The position numbers were made by a program, and so were the translations under genes. 64,000 nt of DNA from an uncultured Spirochaetia bacterium. Lineage in GTDB: Bacteria; Spirochaetota; Spirochaetia; CAKZLE01. Every line of letters begins with the position of its first letter. Positions within the stretch are counted from its first letter, which is position 1. Where the stretch lies: the NCBI GenBank assembly GCA_937125225.1, contig CAKZLE010000027.1, positions 1 to 64,000 of the forward strand, read 5' to 3'. Shown one piece after another: positions 26,677-35,533 of this stretch. The notes below the pieces were generated by a model. The model had not been told where the DNA came from. It did no database searches and saw only the letters and a list, made by a program, of their open reading frames with translations.

Positions 26677-29600
26677 GTCCTCTATATATTCTTGGAATAG
26701 GTCTTGGGATAGCATTCCTACTCCCTTTATTTGAAAAACTCGGGAAGAAGATCCCACGGATTATCACGTTGATCACTCTGATGGTATTCACCCTTATCGC
26801 AGTTTCCTGGGTAGTCATGATCTCAGGAGCAGTTGACAAGTTCCCGGTGATATTCAATACCATCGGTTTTAAAGCTCCCTTTGCGATCAGTCTTCAAGTT
26901 GGTCTTATCGAGGCACTCGTACTTGTCATGATCAATACGGCTGCTCTACTCAGTGGATTATTCCTTAGTCTTCGAAAGGATTCTCATTGGGAAGGGAAGC
27001 AGATAGTACTCTTCTTGACGCTGGTCATCGGAGTGAATGGCCTGGTCCTTACGAGAGACCTGTTCAACCTGTTCGTCTTCCTTGAGATCGTCTCCATCTC
27101 GATGTATGCCCTTATCGCATCGAATGATGAGAAACATGCCTATGAAGCAGGGTTCAAATATCTGATCGCAGGGAGTATTGCCTCTGCCTTCTACCTGATC
27201 GGAGTCATATATCTCTATCGATTCACTGGGACATTGTTTATCGATCAGATCGTAGCGATGGATCTTGCAGCTCTTCAGGCTACCCATCCGGGTCTGGTTT
27301 TTGCCATCGCATTGATCATGCTCGGACTGCTCATTGAATTGAAGCCCTTTCCCTCCAATGGCTGGGCTATCGATGCCTATGAGGCCTCTGATCCCGCTGT
27401 GTCAGCTATGATCAGTGCAGTCGGAGCCTCCGGTGTGGTATTTGCCTTCTATAAGATATCGAGTCTGTTCCCTCCTGAGATGGCTGAGATCGTCGTAGCC
27501 AGTGGTGCTGTGACATTTGTATTCTCACAGCTCGTCGGGTTGAGACAGAAGAGAGTACGAAGGATGCTCGGATACTCCTCAGTCGGACAGATCGGGATCA
27601 TTGTCATGATCATCGGACTGCAGAGGATCCTGAAGATCGATGATGCACAGATGATCATGAGCTCTGCTATCATACTGCTGGGAAACCATATATTCAGTAA
27701 AGCCGGCCTCTTCTGGCTCAGTGATATCTTTGATCAGGAACAGTTGAGAAGAGTCAGAAGAAGACCTCTTATGATAGTCCTCTTTGGAGTATTTCTCGGC
27801 TCTCTGGCAGGATTACCACCATTCCCGGCATTCTGGGCAAAATGGAGGATGATCACCGTACTTGCAGAGAGTGACAAGCTCTTTCTGATCATCATAATAC
27901 TGTTGGGTTCGCTCTTTGAAGCAGGCTATCTTTTCAGATGGTTCACTACTCTGTTGAGAGATGAATCGGATCCCGGGGACATTCATGAAGAACAGATCCC
28001 TGAAGATATTCCTGTCTCCTCCTCTCAGACAGGAGTCGTCAGCTCAACAAGGGCCCTGGCTGCTTTAGCAGAGAATGCAGGATCAGTGGTTGAAGAGCTT
28101 CCCGTCTTGAGTGTTGAAGATCCAACGGCAGCAGAGAAGAGGAATCCTGTCGTTCTTGCGGTCGTAGCTATCTCCTCTGTGATTGTCATCGCAGCAGGAG
28201 TTCTTCTTGGAGCAGAGTTCTTAAGAGCTTCAAATGAGTTACTCCTGCTGATCCCGGTAGCGGTGTTGACTGCAGGGATCCTCTTTGATCTCCTTCACCT
28301 CCCTCATCGAATTCATCTGATCCTGGCCATGGCTGGAATCAGTTTCTACAGTTATCGGATCCTTATGGGGCTTGATGGAATATACCTCGTCTTTGGGATC
28401 CTCTTTCTCACAGGTTCTCTCATTCAGATGATCTCTCTCTATGTGAAGAAAAGTCTTCATTTCGGGCTTATCCCGATGATAACGGCTTTGATCCTCTCTC
28501 TGGGGAACCTGCTCATCAGTACGACCCGATTGGGCTTCTTCTTCTCTTGGGAGATGATGACAGTCCTCTCCTCCCTGTTGATCCTCCGAGGTCGTAAAGC
28601 TTCAGGTGCAGGCTTACGCTATCTGCTCTTCTCCTTAGGCGGAGCCTACAGCATGCTCATAGGTTTGATGCTCTATCCAGATTTCTCTCTGCTTCTGCAG
28701 GGAGTAAGAGATGTGTCGACTCCTCCTGTATTGGCCGTATTTCTGATCTCGATCGGTGCTATGGTGAAGATGGGCTCCCTAGGTCTCCATATCTGGCTGC
28801 CTGGTGCATATGCTGAGGCTGAAAATGAGATATCTTCATTACTCTCCTCTGTAGTCAGTAAAGCTGGATTGTTCCTCCTCTTTGTGACCTCCTCTCTCTA
28901 CCTGATTCCGCTGTTACCCTCAGGGAACATCCCGGTCTCAGTACTCCTTGGATGGATAGGAGCCTTCACCGCACTGGCTGGAGCCTTCTTCGCATTGTTC
29001 CAGGAAGATATCAAATACACTCTGGCCTATTCTTCTATGGGCCAGGTCGGGTATATGCTTCTGGCTTTCTCGCTCATGACCCATCTCGGTTGGGTGACCA
29101 GCCTCTATATGGCAGTGACACATCTGCTCTTCAAGGCCCTACTGTTCCTTGCTGTAGCTGGAGTCCTCTATCGAACTAAGACACGAATGATGTATCAGAT
29201 GGGTGGTCTGATCAAACGGATGCCTATCAGTTTCATCACTGTACTCCTCTCGATCATAGCTTTATCAGGGGTCCCTCCTCTTACAGGTTTCGGCGGGAAG
29301 TGGCTGCTCTATACGGCTCTCATTGAAAAGGGCTGGTATCTCCAGGCTGGTGTAGCTATGTTCGCTTCGGCTATCGCCTTCCTTTATCTGTTCAGGTTGA
29401 TCCATGTGATCTTCCTCGGGCAACTCAAGGATGAACATAGAGCGATGAAAGAGGCTCCGATCGGATTCCTGATACCTCAGGTAGTAGGAATGATCGTGAT
29501 CATGCTCTTCTCTATGTATCCCAGCCTTCTTATAGGACCACTTCAACGGGCAGTAACACCGTTCTTCTCAGAGAGTATCATCTGGGAAGGGTATACCGTA

Positions 29601-29981
29601 TTCTCGACACTCGGCTACTGGAATGGTAATGCAGTGATGTATGTGACGATCGGTGTCTTCATATTCCCATTAGCATGGCTTCTGCTCATGCAGAGAAAAC
29701 ATACAAGAATGGTCGAACAGTTCAATATAGTATTTGCGGCAGAGCGACCTGATAGACCTGAGACTACCCATTTTGGATACAACTTCTTTGCCCACTACCG
29801 TAGGGCTCTAGGGATGTATCTCACCCCATGGGCAACTCGATGGTGGACCGGGGTTGTCACGTTGACAGATTCCCTGGGAGGAACGATGAGAAGGATCTAT
29901 ACCGGAAACGGGCAGACCTATGCATTCCAAATAATCCTCTATGGTACGGTGCTGTTGTTACTACTTAGGGGAGGGTTCTAG
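26670..29981 (+). CDS. Fused pair of antiporter-like proton/Na+ pump subunits (MbxH-MbxH' fusion, MrpD/NuoL-M-N family)
   Basis: 1103 residues comprising two complete antiporter-like units. Unit 1 (about 1-430) has LFNLFVFLEIVSISMYAL (TM5 Glu), GLLIELKPFPSNGWAIDAY (TM7 Lys) and FSKAGLFWLSDIF. A hydrophilic, Ala/Ser/Glu-rich linker runs from about 430 to 490. Unit 2 (about 495-1100) has FFFSWEMMTVLSSLL, VKMGSLGLHIWLPGAYAEAE and THLLFKALLFLAVAG. In Mbx/Mbs and Mrp these are separate proteins. The single chain is continuous with no stop and overlaps mrpC by 7 bp. Each unit should move one ion per cycle. The ionisable TM residues look intact in both. Confidence 0.88.
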   Translation: MVSPLYILGIGLGIAFLLPLFEKLGKKIPRIITLITLMVFTLIAVSWVVMISGAVDKFPVIFNTIGFKAPFAISLQVGLIEALVLVMINTAALLSGLFLSLRKDSHWEGKQIVLFLTLVIGVNGLVLTRDLFNLFVFLEIVSISMYALIASNDEKHAYEAGFKYLIAGSIASAFYLIGVIYLYRFTGTLFIDQIVAMDLAALQATHPGLVFAIALIMLGLLIELKPFPSNGWAIDAYEASDPAVSAMISAVGASGVVFAFYKISSLFPPEMAEIVVASGAVTFVFSQLVGLRQKRVRRMLGYSSVGQIGIIVMIIGLQRILKIDDAQMIMSSAIILLGNHIFSKAGLFWLSDIFDQEQLRRVRRRPLMIVLFGVFLGSLAGLPPFPAFWAKWRMITVLAESDKLFLIIIILLGSLFEAGYLFRWFTTLLRDESDPGDIHEEQIPEDIPVSSSQTGVVSSTRALAALAENAGSVVEELPVLSVEDPTAAEKRNPVVLAVVAISSVIVIAAGVLLGAEFLRASNELLLLIPVAVLTAGILFDLLHLPHRIHLILAMAGISFYSYRILMGLDGIYLVFGILFLTGSLIQMISLYVKKSLHFGLIPMITALILSLGNLLISTTRLGFFFSWEMMTVLSSLLILRGRKASGAGLRYLLFSLGGAYSMLIGLMLYPDFSLLLQGVRDVSTPPVLAVFLISIGAMVKMGSLGLHIWLPGAYAEAENEISSLLSSVVSKAGLFLLFVTSSLYLIPLLPSGNIPVSVLLGWIGAFTALAGAFFALFQEDIKYTLAYSSMGQVGYMLLAFSLMTHLGWVTSLYMAVTHLLFKALLFLAVAGVLYRTKTRMMYQMGGLIKRMPISFITVLLSIIALSGVPPLTGFGGKWLLYTALIEKGWYLQAGVAMFASAIAFLYLFRLIHVIFLGQLKDEHRAMKEAPIGFLIPQVVGMIVIMLFSMYPSLLIGPLQRAVTPFFSESIIWEGYTVFSTLGYWNGNAVMYVTIGVFIFPLAWLLLMQRKHTRMVEQFNIVFAAERPDRPETTHFGYNFFAHYRRALGMYLTPWATRWWTGVVTLTDSLGGTMRRIYTGNGQTYAFQIILYGTVLLLLLRGGF

Positions 29982-29982
29982 G

Positions 29983-30897
29983 ATGATGAAAGATATTGCG
30001 ATCAAGGCAGGATATACTCTGATCTCTTTGTTTGTGATCACAAATTATGGATTGCTTCTTGGTGGGACCATGGCAAGAGTACGGGCGAAGGTTCAGGGAA
30101 GGATAGGGCAGCCGGTCTGGCAGCCCTATATCGACATCATAAAGAACAATGTTCTCAGGACAGGGATCTCCCATGGCGTGATGTTCTATCTCGGGCCGGT
30201 CTTCAGACTTGCGGGAGGATTGGGAACCTACCTGTTCATCCCTGCAGTATATGGATCACTCGTCTTCGCTAACTTTGCTTTCTCAGGGGACCTTCTGTTA
30301 GTGATGTATTTCATCTTCTTCGGACAACTGGGTATGGCCTTGGGAGCTGGTCAGAGCGGCCACCCCTATAGCCCTATTGGAGTAGCTAGAGGGCTTGCAC
30401 AGATGTCGGCCTTCGAAGTCCCCTTTGCCCTATCGGTCATAGCGATCGCTGCACAGTATCAGACTCTTTCTGTGACAGAGTTCGTAGCCCTGCAGCAGGG
30501 GGGGATACTGAACTGGATAGTATTCACCAACCCTCTGGCAACTATAGCGGCGATGATCTCGTTTCTCGGTATGTCGATGGGGAACCCTTTCAGTATCGTC
30601 ATCGCTCCTCAGGAGATCCCGATCGGACCTCCTACAGAGATGCAGTCAAGCTTTCTCGGGATGCTTCAGACCAACCGTGCAATCTTCAATGGTGCGAAAC
30701 TGGTATTGTTCATGAATCTCTATTTCGGTGGTGCGACATCGGTTCTCTCTATGGTAGTGAAGACCTTCCTGATCTATCTCTATACCGTTATCGTCGGGGC
30801 CTCCTTTCCGAGATTCAGAGCTGATCAGTCAATCAGGTTCTTCCTGGGGATACCGACTCTTATCGGTATCGCCGCAGTCGTAGTGCAGATGATATAG
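29983..30897 (+). CDS. NuoH-like membrane anchor (MbxM/EchB-like)
   Basis: 304 residues from ATG 29983; the upstream track start lies within the previous gene. There are eight or so helices and the complex-I ND1/NuoH pattern: ARVRAKVQGRIGQPVWQPYIDIIKNN, QSGHPYSPIGVARGLAQMSAFEVPFALSVIAIAA, IAPQEIPIGPPTEM and a final FPRFRADQSIRFF. It links the hydrophilic arm to the antiporter arm and lines the quinone-site-like E-channel. The order M-J-K-L-N that starts here is the Mbx/Mbs order. Confidence 0.92.
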   Translation: MMKDIAIKAGYTLISLFVITNYGLLLGGTMARVRAKVQGRIGQPVWQPYIDIIKNNVLRTGISHGVMFYLGPVFRLAGGLGTYLFIPAVYGSLVFANFAFSGDLLLVMYFIFFGQLGMALGAGQSGHPYSPIGVARGLAQMSAFEVPFALSVIAIAAQYQTLSVTEFVALQQGGILNWIVFTNPLATIAAMISFLGMSMGNPFSIVIAPQEIPIGPPTEMQSSFLGMLQTNRAIFNGAKLVLFMNLYFGGATSVLSMVVKTFLIYLYTVIVGASFPRFRADQSIRFFLGIPTLIGIAAVVVQMI

Positions 30898-30907
30898 AGA
30901 GGATGAG

Positions 30908-31570
30908 GTGAGTGCGATGAAAAAAGATGAGATGAATGAACAGATAGCTCAGATCGATAAAGCAATGAGACTCGGTAATGAGGGATTATCTGATGATCAG
31001 AAGGCCTATTTTTGTGATCAGAGACCTGAAAGGATAGACCCGTATCATGGGATCTTGGAAAGATTTGCCAATTGGGCACGAGCTGAATCCCTTTGGATCC
31101 TCGGTTTCGGTACCGGTTGTGGGGCAATAGAGCTGCGACCATTGATGACCTCTCGATATGATATGTATCGGTATGGGATTCAGCCTCGACCGACACCGAG
31201 ACAGGCTGGAGTGTTCGTGATCGGTGGGTATGCATCGGTGAAGACGATGAAACGTATTGTGAGAAGTTATGAGCAGATGCAGGGACCTAAGTTCGTATTG
31301 GGACTTGGGAGCTGTACGATCAATGGAGGGATGTATTGGGATAGTTACAATACGATCAACCGACTTGATCATTATATCCCTGTAGATATCTATATTGCAG
31401 GGTGTATGCCGAGACCCGAGGCACTACTCGCTGGGTTCAATCGACTCAAAGAGATGATCAAAGCAGGGCAGTGTGATGGGATGAATTCTTATGCTGAGAA
31501 TTTTGATTGGTATAAGAAGAATCAGAAACAGATCATCAAGCATTGGAATATGCCTGATTACAACTGGTAG
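30908..31570 (+). CDS. NuoB-like iron-sulfur subunit (MbxJ-like)
   Basis: 220 residues from GTG 30908 (GAGAGGA upstream) or 217 from ATG 30917. Core motifs are GTGCGAIELRPLMTSRYDMYRYG, PTPRQAGVFVIGGYAS, SYEQMQGPKFVLGLGSCTINGG and HYIPVDIYIAGCMPRPEALL. NuoB has a Cys pair (CCAIE-type) at the first site; here it is C-G, so three of the four usual ligand cysteines for the proximal [4Fe-4S] cluster are seen. The N-terminal 50 residues are an extra acidic helix-rich extension. It transfers electrons between the ferredoxin-like subunit and the large-subunit site. Confidence 0.9.
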   Translation: MSAMKKDEMNEQIAQIDKAMRLGNEGLSDDQKAYFCDQRPERIDPYHGILERFANWARAESLWILGFGTGCGAIELRPLMTSRYDMYRYGIQPRPTPRQAGVFVIGGYASVKTMKRIVRSYEQMQGPKFVLGLGSCTINGGMYWDSYNTINRLDHYIPVDIYIAGCMPRPEALLAGFNRLKEMIKAGQCDGMNSYAENFDWYKKNQKQIIKHWNMPDYNW

Positions 31571-31581
31571 GAGGAGAGAAG

Positions 31582-32130
31582 ATGCGTACACAATTGCAAC
31601 AGGTCTCTACACGTTTCTCGATCACACTCATAGACGAACTGGCTCCCGAAAGGGATGACCTGCTGTTCGTTCAAGTTGAGAAGGATCAGGCAGTCCCTTT
31701 CCTCACCTGGTTGCAGGAGTTGGCGGGGTATACTCATCTGGTATTCTTCACAGCTGTTGATTTCATTGAAGAGGGATATTTTCAATTGACCTATATGGTT
31801 CATGACTATTCTACTCATCAGGATCTCGCTGTGCTCCTAAAACTGGATAGAGAAGATCCTGTAGTTGAATCGATACACCATCTCTGGCCTCATGCTGCTA
31901 CCTATCAGCAGGAGATGTATGAGATGTACGGGATAGAGTTTCCGGGGAGTCCTAGACTCCATGATGACTTTGTCCTGGAGGGTTGGGATGATCTTCCTCC
32001 TATGAGAAGAGATTTTGATACCAGGCAGTATTCTGAGGATACCTACTTCCCTAGAGGGGGGAGAAAGAGCCGTGATACTGCTGAATATATGAAAGAACAG
32101 CTGTATCCCGGGGAGGCTGAGACATGGTAG
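31582..32130 (+). CDS. NuoC-like subunit (MbxK-like)
   Basis: 182 residues with a good GGAGGAG site. It has the 30-kDa complex I fold: HLVFFTAVDFIEEGYFQLTYMVHDYS, VESIHHLWPHAATYQQEMYEMYGIEFPGSPRLHDDFVLEGWDDLPPMRRDF. It is the structural partner of the NuoD-like subunit and overlaps that gene by 7 bp. Confidence 0.92.
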   Translation: MRTQLQQVSTRFSITLIDELAPERDDLLFVQVEKDQAVPFLTWLQELAGYTHLVFFTAVDFIEEGYFQLTYMVHDYSTHQDLAVLLKLDREDPVVESIHHLWPHAATYQQEMYEMYGIEFPGSPRLHDDFVLEGWDDLPPMRRDFDTRQYSEDTYFPRGGRKSRDTAEYMKEQLYPGEAETW

Positions 32131-33302
32131 GTGATAAGGTGAAGAATAGAGACAAGTTCCCTCCTGTATCAGATGGTAAGAGTCAGTATGATCTCTATTC
32201 GGGAAAGTATCTGAAGGTGTGGCAGGGGCCGCAGCATCCCGGGATCACCGGAAATATGTCCCTTGAACTCGTTACCAGTGGCGATCAGGTCGTTGAAGCT
32301 AGAACTCATGTAGGATACCTCCATCGGGGGTTCGAGAAACTGATGGAACGTAGAAAATATATCCAGTGTTTCCCACTCGTTTGCAGAATCTGTGTTCCTG
32401 AACCTGATTTCAATGAGCACCTCTTTGCTGAATGTACTGAGGAGCTCGCAGGGATCACGGTACCGGAGAGGGCTCAGTGGTTGAGAGCCTTGACCCTGGA
32501 GATGGCTCGTCTTACCTCCTTTCTCATGTGGATCGGAGGACAGGCCGGCTCTTTTGGAATGGGGACTCTCGGTCAATGGACCGTAACCATGCGTGATTAT
32601 ATGCTCGATCTGTTCGAAGAGCTCTCAGGTGGCAGGATCTATCATATGTATATCATCCCGGGGGGGGTCAGGTCTGATATCCCGGAGGGGTATTTCTCAC
32701 GTGTCGAAGAGACGTTGCAGAAGGTCGAACATGTTCTTGATGATATCGAGCTGGCACTGTTTCATAATGCAGTCTTCAAGAAACGTGCGAAGGGTCTGGG
32801 GATCATTGATCCTTCCCTCGTTGATCTCTATGGGATCACCGGTCCGAATGCAAGAGCCAGTGGTATTTCGAGGGATGTAAGGAAGGACTCTTCCTATCTC
32901 ATCTATGATCAGCTTGATTTTCAACCGGTGACTGATGTGGGCGGTGATGCCTATGCGAGGACCTGGGTTCGATTTCAGGAGATGTACCAATCGATCGATC
33001 TGATCAGACAGATGATGCACAGGATGCCTGAAAGCGGTCCGTTCTTCACCAAACTACCCAATGTACTCCATTGGAAGATACCTGCCGGTCAGACCTATAA
33101 GCGGGCTGAGTGTACACGTGGGGAGTATGGTTTCTTCATGGTCTCTGATGGTTCAGAGTACCCGAGAAGGGTAGCTGTGAGAGGCCCGAGTTATACCCAT
33201 GCGGTCACTCTCATGGAGAGACTGGCTGTAGGTGCGAATATTGCTGATGTTGCTGGATTGATGGTATCTCTGCATACCTATCCACCAGAGATAGAGAGGT
33301 GA
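32124..33302 (+). CDS. NuoD/NiFe-hydrogenase-large-subunit-like protein (MbxL-like) without a NiFe site
   Basis: 392 residues. The start region is GPQHPGITGNMSLEL, then HVGYLHRGFEKLMERRKYIQCFPLVCRICVPEPDFNEHLFAE. In hydrogenases this is RICGIC; here the second Cys of the motif is Glu and an extra Cys precedes RIC. The C-terminus reads NIADVAGLMVSLHTYPPEIER, with no DPCxxC, as in NuoD. The Ni-binding set is therefore incomplete and hydrogen production is unlikely. Mbx/Mbs-type proteins also lack the full set. It holds the electron-acceptor/coupling site next to NuoH. Confidence 0.9.
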   Translation: MVGDKVKNRDKFPPVSDGKSQYDLYSGKYLKVWQGPQHPGITGNMSLELVTSGDQVVEARTHVGYLHRGFEKLMERRKYIQCFPLVCRICVPEPDFNEHLFAECTEELAGITVPERAQWLRALTLEMARLTSFLMWIGGQAGSFGMGTLGQWTVTMRDYMLDLFEELSGGRIYHMYIIPGGVRSDIPEGYFSRVEETLQKVEHVLDDIELALFHNAVFKKRAKGLGIIDPSLVDLYGITGPNARASGISRDVRKDSSYLIYDQLDFQPVTDVGGDAYARTWVRFQEMYQSIDLIRQMMHRMPESGPFFTKLPNVLHWKIPAGQTYKRAECTRGEYGFFMVSDGSEYPRRVAVRGPSYTHAVTLMERLAVGANIADVAGLMVSLHTYPPEIER

Positions 33303-33306
33303 GTCG

Positions 33307-35097
33307 ATGAGTATTAAAGATATCATAGCGCCGTTTTCTGTATGGAAACGTGCGTTTGAGAAACCCTATACATCTAAGAGACCTATTGATGAGAGACCAG
33401 GGGCTGCACGATATAGAGGATTCCATATCAATGATATGGCAACCTGTATAGGCTGCGGTACCTGTGAGGAGATCTGTCAGAACGCTGCGATCGATATGGT
33501 CCCTGTATCAAAGACAAAACATGGTGACTCCGGTTTGAGACCGATGATCGACTATGGTCGATGCTGCTGGTGTGCTCTTTGTGTCGATATCTGCCCGAGT
33601 GGCTCTCTGGGAATGAGCAATGAGTATATCTGGGTCGATAGTGATCCGGAAGTCTTCAGATTCATACCCGGTCAGGATAATAAGAGTTGGAATGATTCAT
33701 CTCTCGGGTATCGTAGAGCTGAGGGCTATGATCTGCTGGAAGGGGAACGGGTGGCGATGCCCATGCTCTCCTTTGAAGAGAGTCAGAAGAGTTTTATCGA
33801 GATGGTCCAGGGATATTCAGAGGAGCAGGCAAAACGTGAAGCTGATCGTTGTGTAGCCTGCGGGATCTGTATCGCAACATGCCCGGCCCATATGAAGGTC
33901 CCCGATTATATCGAAGCGATTCGAGAGGGTGATATGGAAGAGGGACTGCGTATCGTATATCAAGCAAATCCTCTACCGGCATCCTGTGGTCGAGTCTGTT
34001 CTCATGCTTGTGAGTATGTGTGTGCAGTAAAACATAAGGGTGAGGCCCTATCTATCAGATGGCTCAAACGGTATATCATAGATCAGATTTACAAGAATGA
34101 CTATCAGAAGATATTAGATGAGATACCGGAGGAGAATGGGAGACATATCGCTGTCATCGGCTCAGGGCCAGGTGGTCTGAGTGCTGCCTATTATCTGAGA
34201 CTCCTCGGTTATGCGGTGACAGTCTATGATGCGAATGAGAAGGCTGGAGGGATGCTCAGATATGGTATCCCTGAATACCGGCTTCCCTATGAACAGGTAG
34301 ATAAGGATATTATCTATATAGAGGGACTTGGAGTGACGATCGAACAGGATACAAGAATAGGGGTAGACCTCCCACTTACAGATCTCTATAAGAAACATGA
34401 TGCGATCTTCTTCTCAACCGGTCTGACAGACCCCTATGGGTTGAATATAGCTGGAGAAGATCTCAAAGGTGTGATGTCAGGTCTTGGAATGTTAGATGAT
34501 GTCACTCAAGGAAAGACTCCGGAGATAGGCTCCTCTGTCGTCGTCATCGGTGGTGGTAATGTGGCCATGGATGCCGCAAGAACAAGCAGAAGATATGAGG
34601 CGGATGTAACGATCCTCTATAGAAGACGAGAGGCTGATATGCCTGCTGATGAGGAGGAGGTCGAAGAGGCGCAGGGTGAAGGCTGTCAATTGATCACACA
34701 GGCTATCCCCTTACGATTGGAGAAAGGTGACAAGACACGTTTGAGACTCTACTGGGGTAGAGCTGAGATGGTTCCTGATGGCGAGGGAAGAAGACCGAAG
34801 CCTGTTCTCGTTGAAGGATCTGAAGAGCTCATTGAATGTGATACGGTAATCCCTGCTATCGGACAGGCTGCAGATTATTCCTTTATCCCTGAAGAACTCC
34901 TGAGTTCGATCGAATTCACTAGAGGGTATGTAAAGGTGAATGAATTCTACCAGACAGGAGATAAGAAGATCTTTGCCGGTGGCGATATCGCAAATTCTAA
35001 AAGAGATGCTATCAGTGCCATAGCGAATGGTCATTCAGCAGCAAAAGGAATAGATATCTATCTGAAAAATTTCAAAGAGGAAGTCAGTAGGGATTAG
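33307..35097 (+). CDS. NuoI/MbxN-like ferredoxin domain fused to GltD/NfnB-like NAD(P)H flavoprotein
   Basis: 596 residues. The N-terminal part (about 35-110) carries two [4Fe-4S] motifs, CIGCGTCEEIC and CCWCALCVDICPSG, as in NuoI/MbxN. From about 175 a GltD/NfnB-type module follows: RCVACGICIATCPAHMKVPDYIEAIREGD, CGRVCSHACEYVC, FAD site AVIGSGPGGLSAAYYL with GGMLRYGIPEYRLP, NAD(P)H site VVVIGGGNVAMDAARTS and C-terminal FAGGDIANSKRDAISAIANGHSAA. The fusion ties the membrane complex directly to NAD(P)H. It closes the operon, 4 bp after the large subunit. GltD-like partners are sometimes separate genes next to mbx operons. Confidence 0.9.
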   Translation: MSIKDIIAPFSVWKRAFEKPYTSKRPIDERPGAARYRGFHINDMATCIGCGTCEEICQNAAIDMVPVSKTKHGDSGLRPMIDYGRCCWCALCVDICPSGSLGMSNEYIWVDSDPEVFRFIPGQDNKSWNDSSLGYRRAEGYDLLEGERVAMPMLSFEESQKSFIEMVQGYSEEQAKREADRCVACGICIATCPAHMKVPDYIEAIREGDMEEGLRIVYQANPLPASCGRVCSHACEYVCAVKHKGEALSIRWLKRYIIDQIYKNDYQKILDEIPEENGRHIAVIGSGPGGLSAAYYLRLLGYAVTVYDANEKAGGMLRYGIPEYRLPYEQVDKDIIYIEGLGVTIEQDTRIGVDLPLTDLYKKHDAIFFSTGLTDPYGLNIAGEDLKGVMSGLGMLDDVTQGKTPEIGSSVVVIGGGNVAMDAARTSRRYEADVTILYRRREADMPADEEEVEEAQGEGCQLITQAIPLRLEKGDKTRLRLYWGRAEMVPDGEGRRPKPVLVEGSEELIECDTVIPAIGQAADYSFIPEELLSSIEFTRGYVKVNEFYQTGDKKIFAGGDIANSKRDAISAIANGHSAAKGIDIYLKNFKEEVSRD

Positions 35098-35176
35098 AGA
35101 GAAAGTACCTGTTCTCAAAGCGGACAGGTACTGATATAATTCATTGATTATCAGATGAAAGAAAAGGTTGGAATAT

Positions 35177-35515
35177 ATGGTTGATGGACAGAGACTGGAA
35201 CTGATTGAGAAGATTAAATCAAGATTCTCTGAGGATAGATGCTCTCAGGTAGAGAGAATGATGTCAATCATGTCTAATCAGGTACGTTTCCATATTCTGT
35301 GTGCTCTTAACTTTGAGGCCTTCACGGTGACAGAGCTAGTTGAGATCACAGGGGCTCAGGTATCGAATGTCTCTCAACAATTGAAGATGATGACACTAGC
35401 CGGATATCTTGAGAAAGAGAGAAAAGGGAAGCAGATCTACTATCATCTGAAAGAGAAGAGGATCTCTCAACTGATACATGAATTAGAGGATATGTTTCCC
35501 ATCCAGAACCAGTAG
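35177..35515 (+). CDS. ArsR-family transcriptional regulator
   Basis: About 112 residues from ATG 35177 (TTG 35168 is the alternative). Winged-helix ArsR fold: MSNQVRFHILCALNFEAFTVTELVEITGAQVSNVSQQLKMMTLAGYLEKERKGKQIYYHL. I see a Cys in the N-terminal helix (EDRCSQ) and one in HILCAL, but no classical ELCVCDL metal box, so it may sense a different cue such as redox or a metal bound elsewhere. It lies 79 bp after the Mbx operon with a likely promoter between, and is a candidate controller of it. Confidence 0.85.
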   Translation: MVDGQRLELIEKIKSRFSEDRCSQVERMMSIMSNQVRFHILCALNFEAFTVTELVEITGAQVSNVSQQLKMMTLAGYLEKERKGKQIYYHLKEKRISQLIHELEDMFPIQNQ

Positions 35516-35533
35516 TAATATTTTATGACTGGC

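Noticed and set aside
32124-33302. Membrane-bound NiFe hydrogenase (Mbh)
   Set aside because: The operon resembles Mbh, but the large subunit lacks both CxxC NiFe motifs, so an Mbx/Mbs-type non-hydrogenase is the better call.
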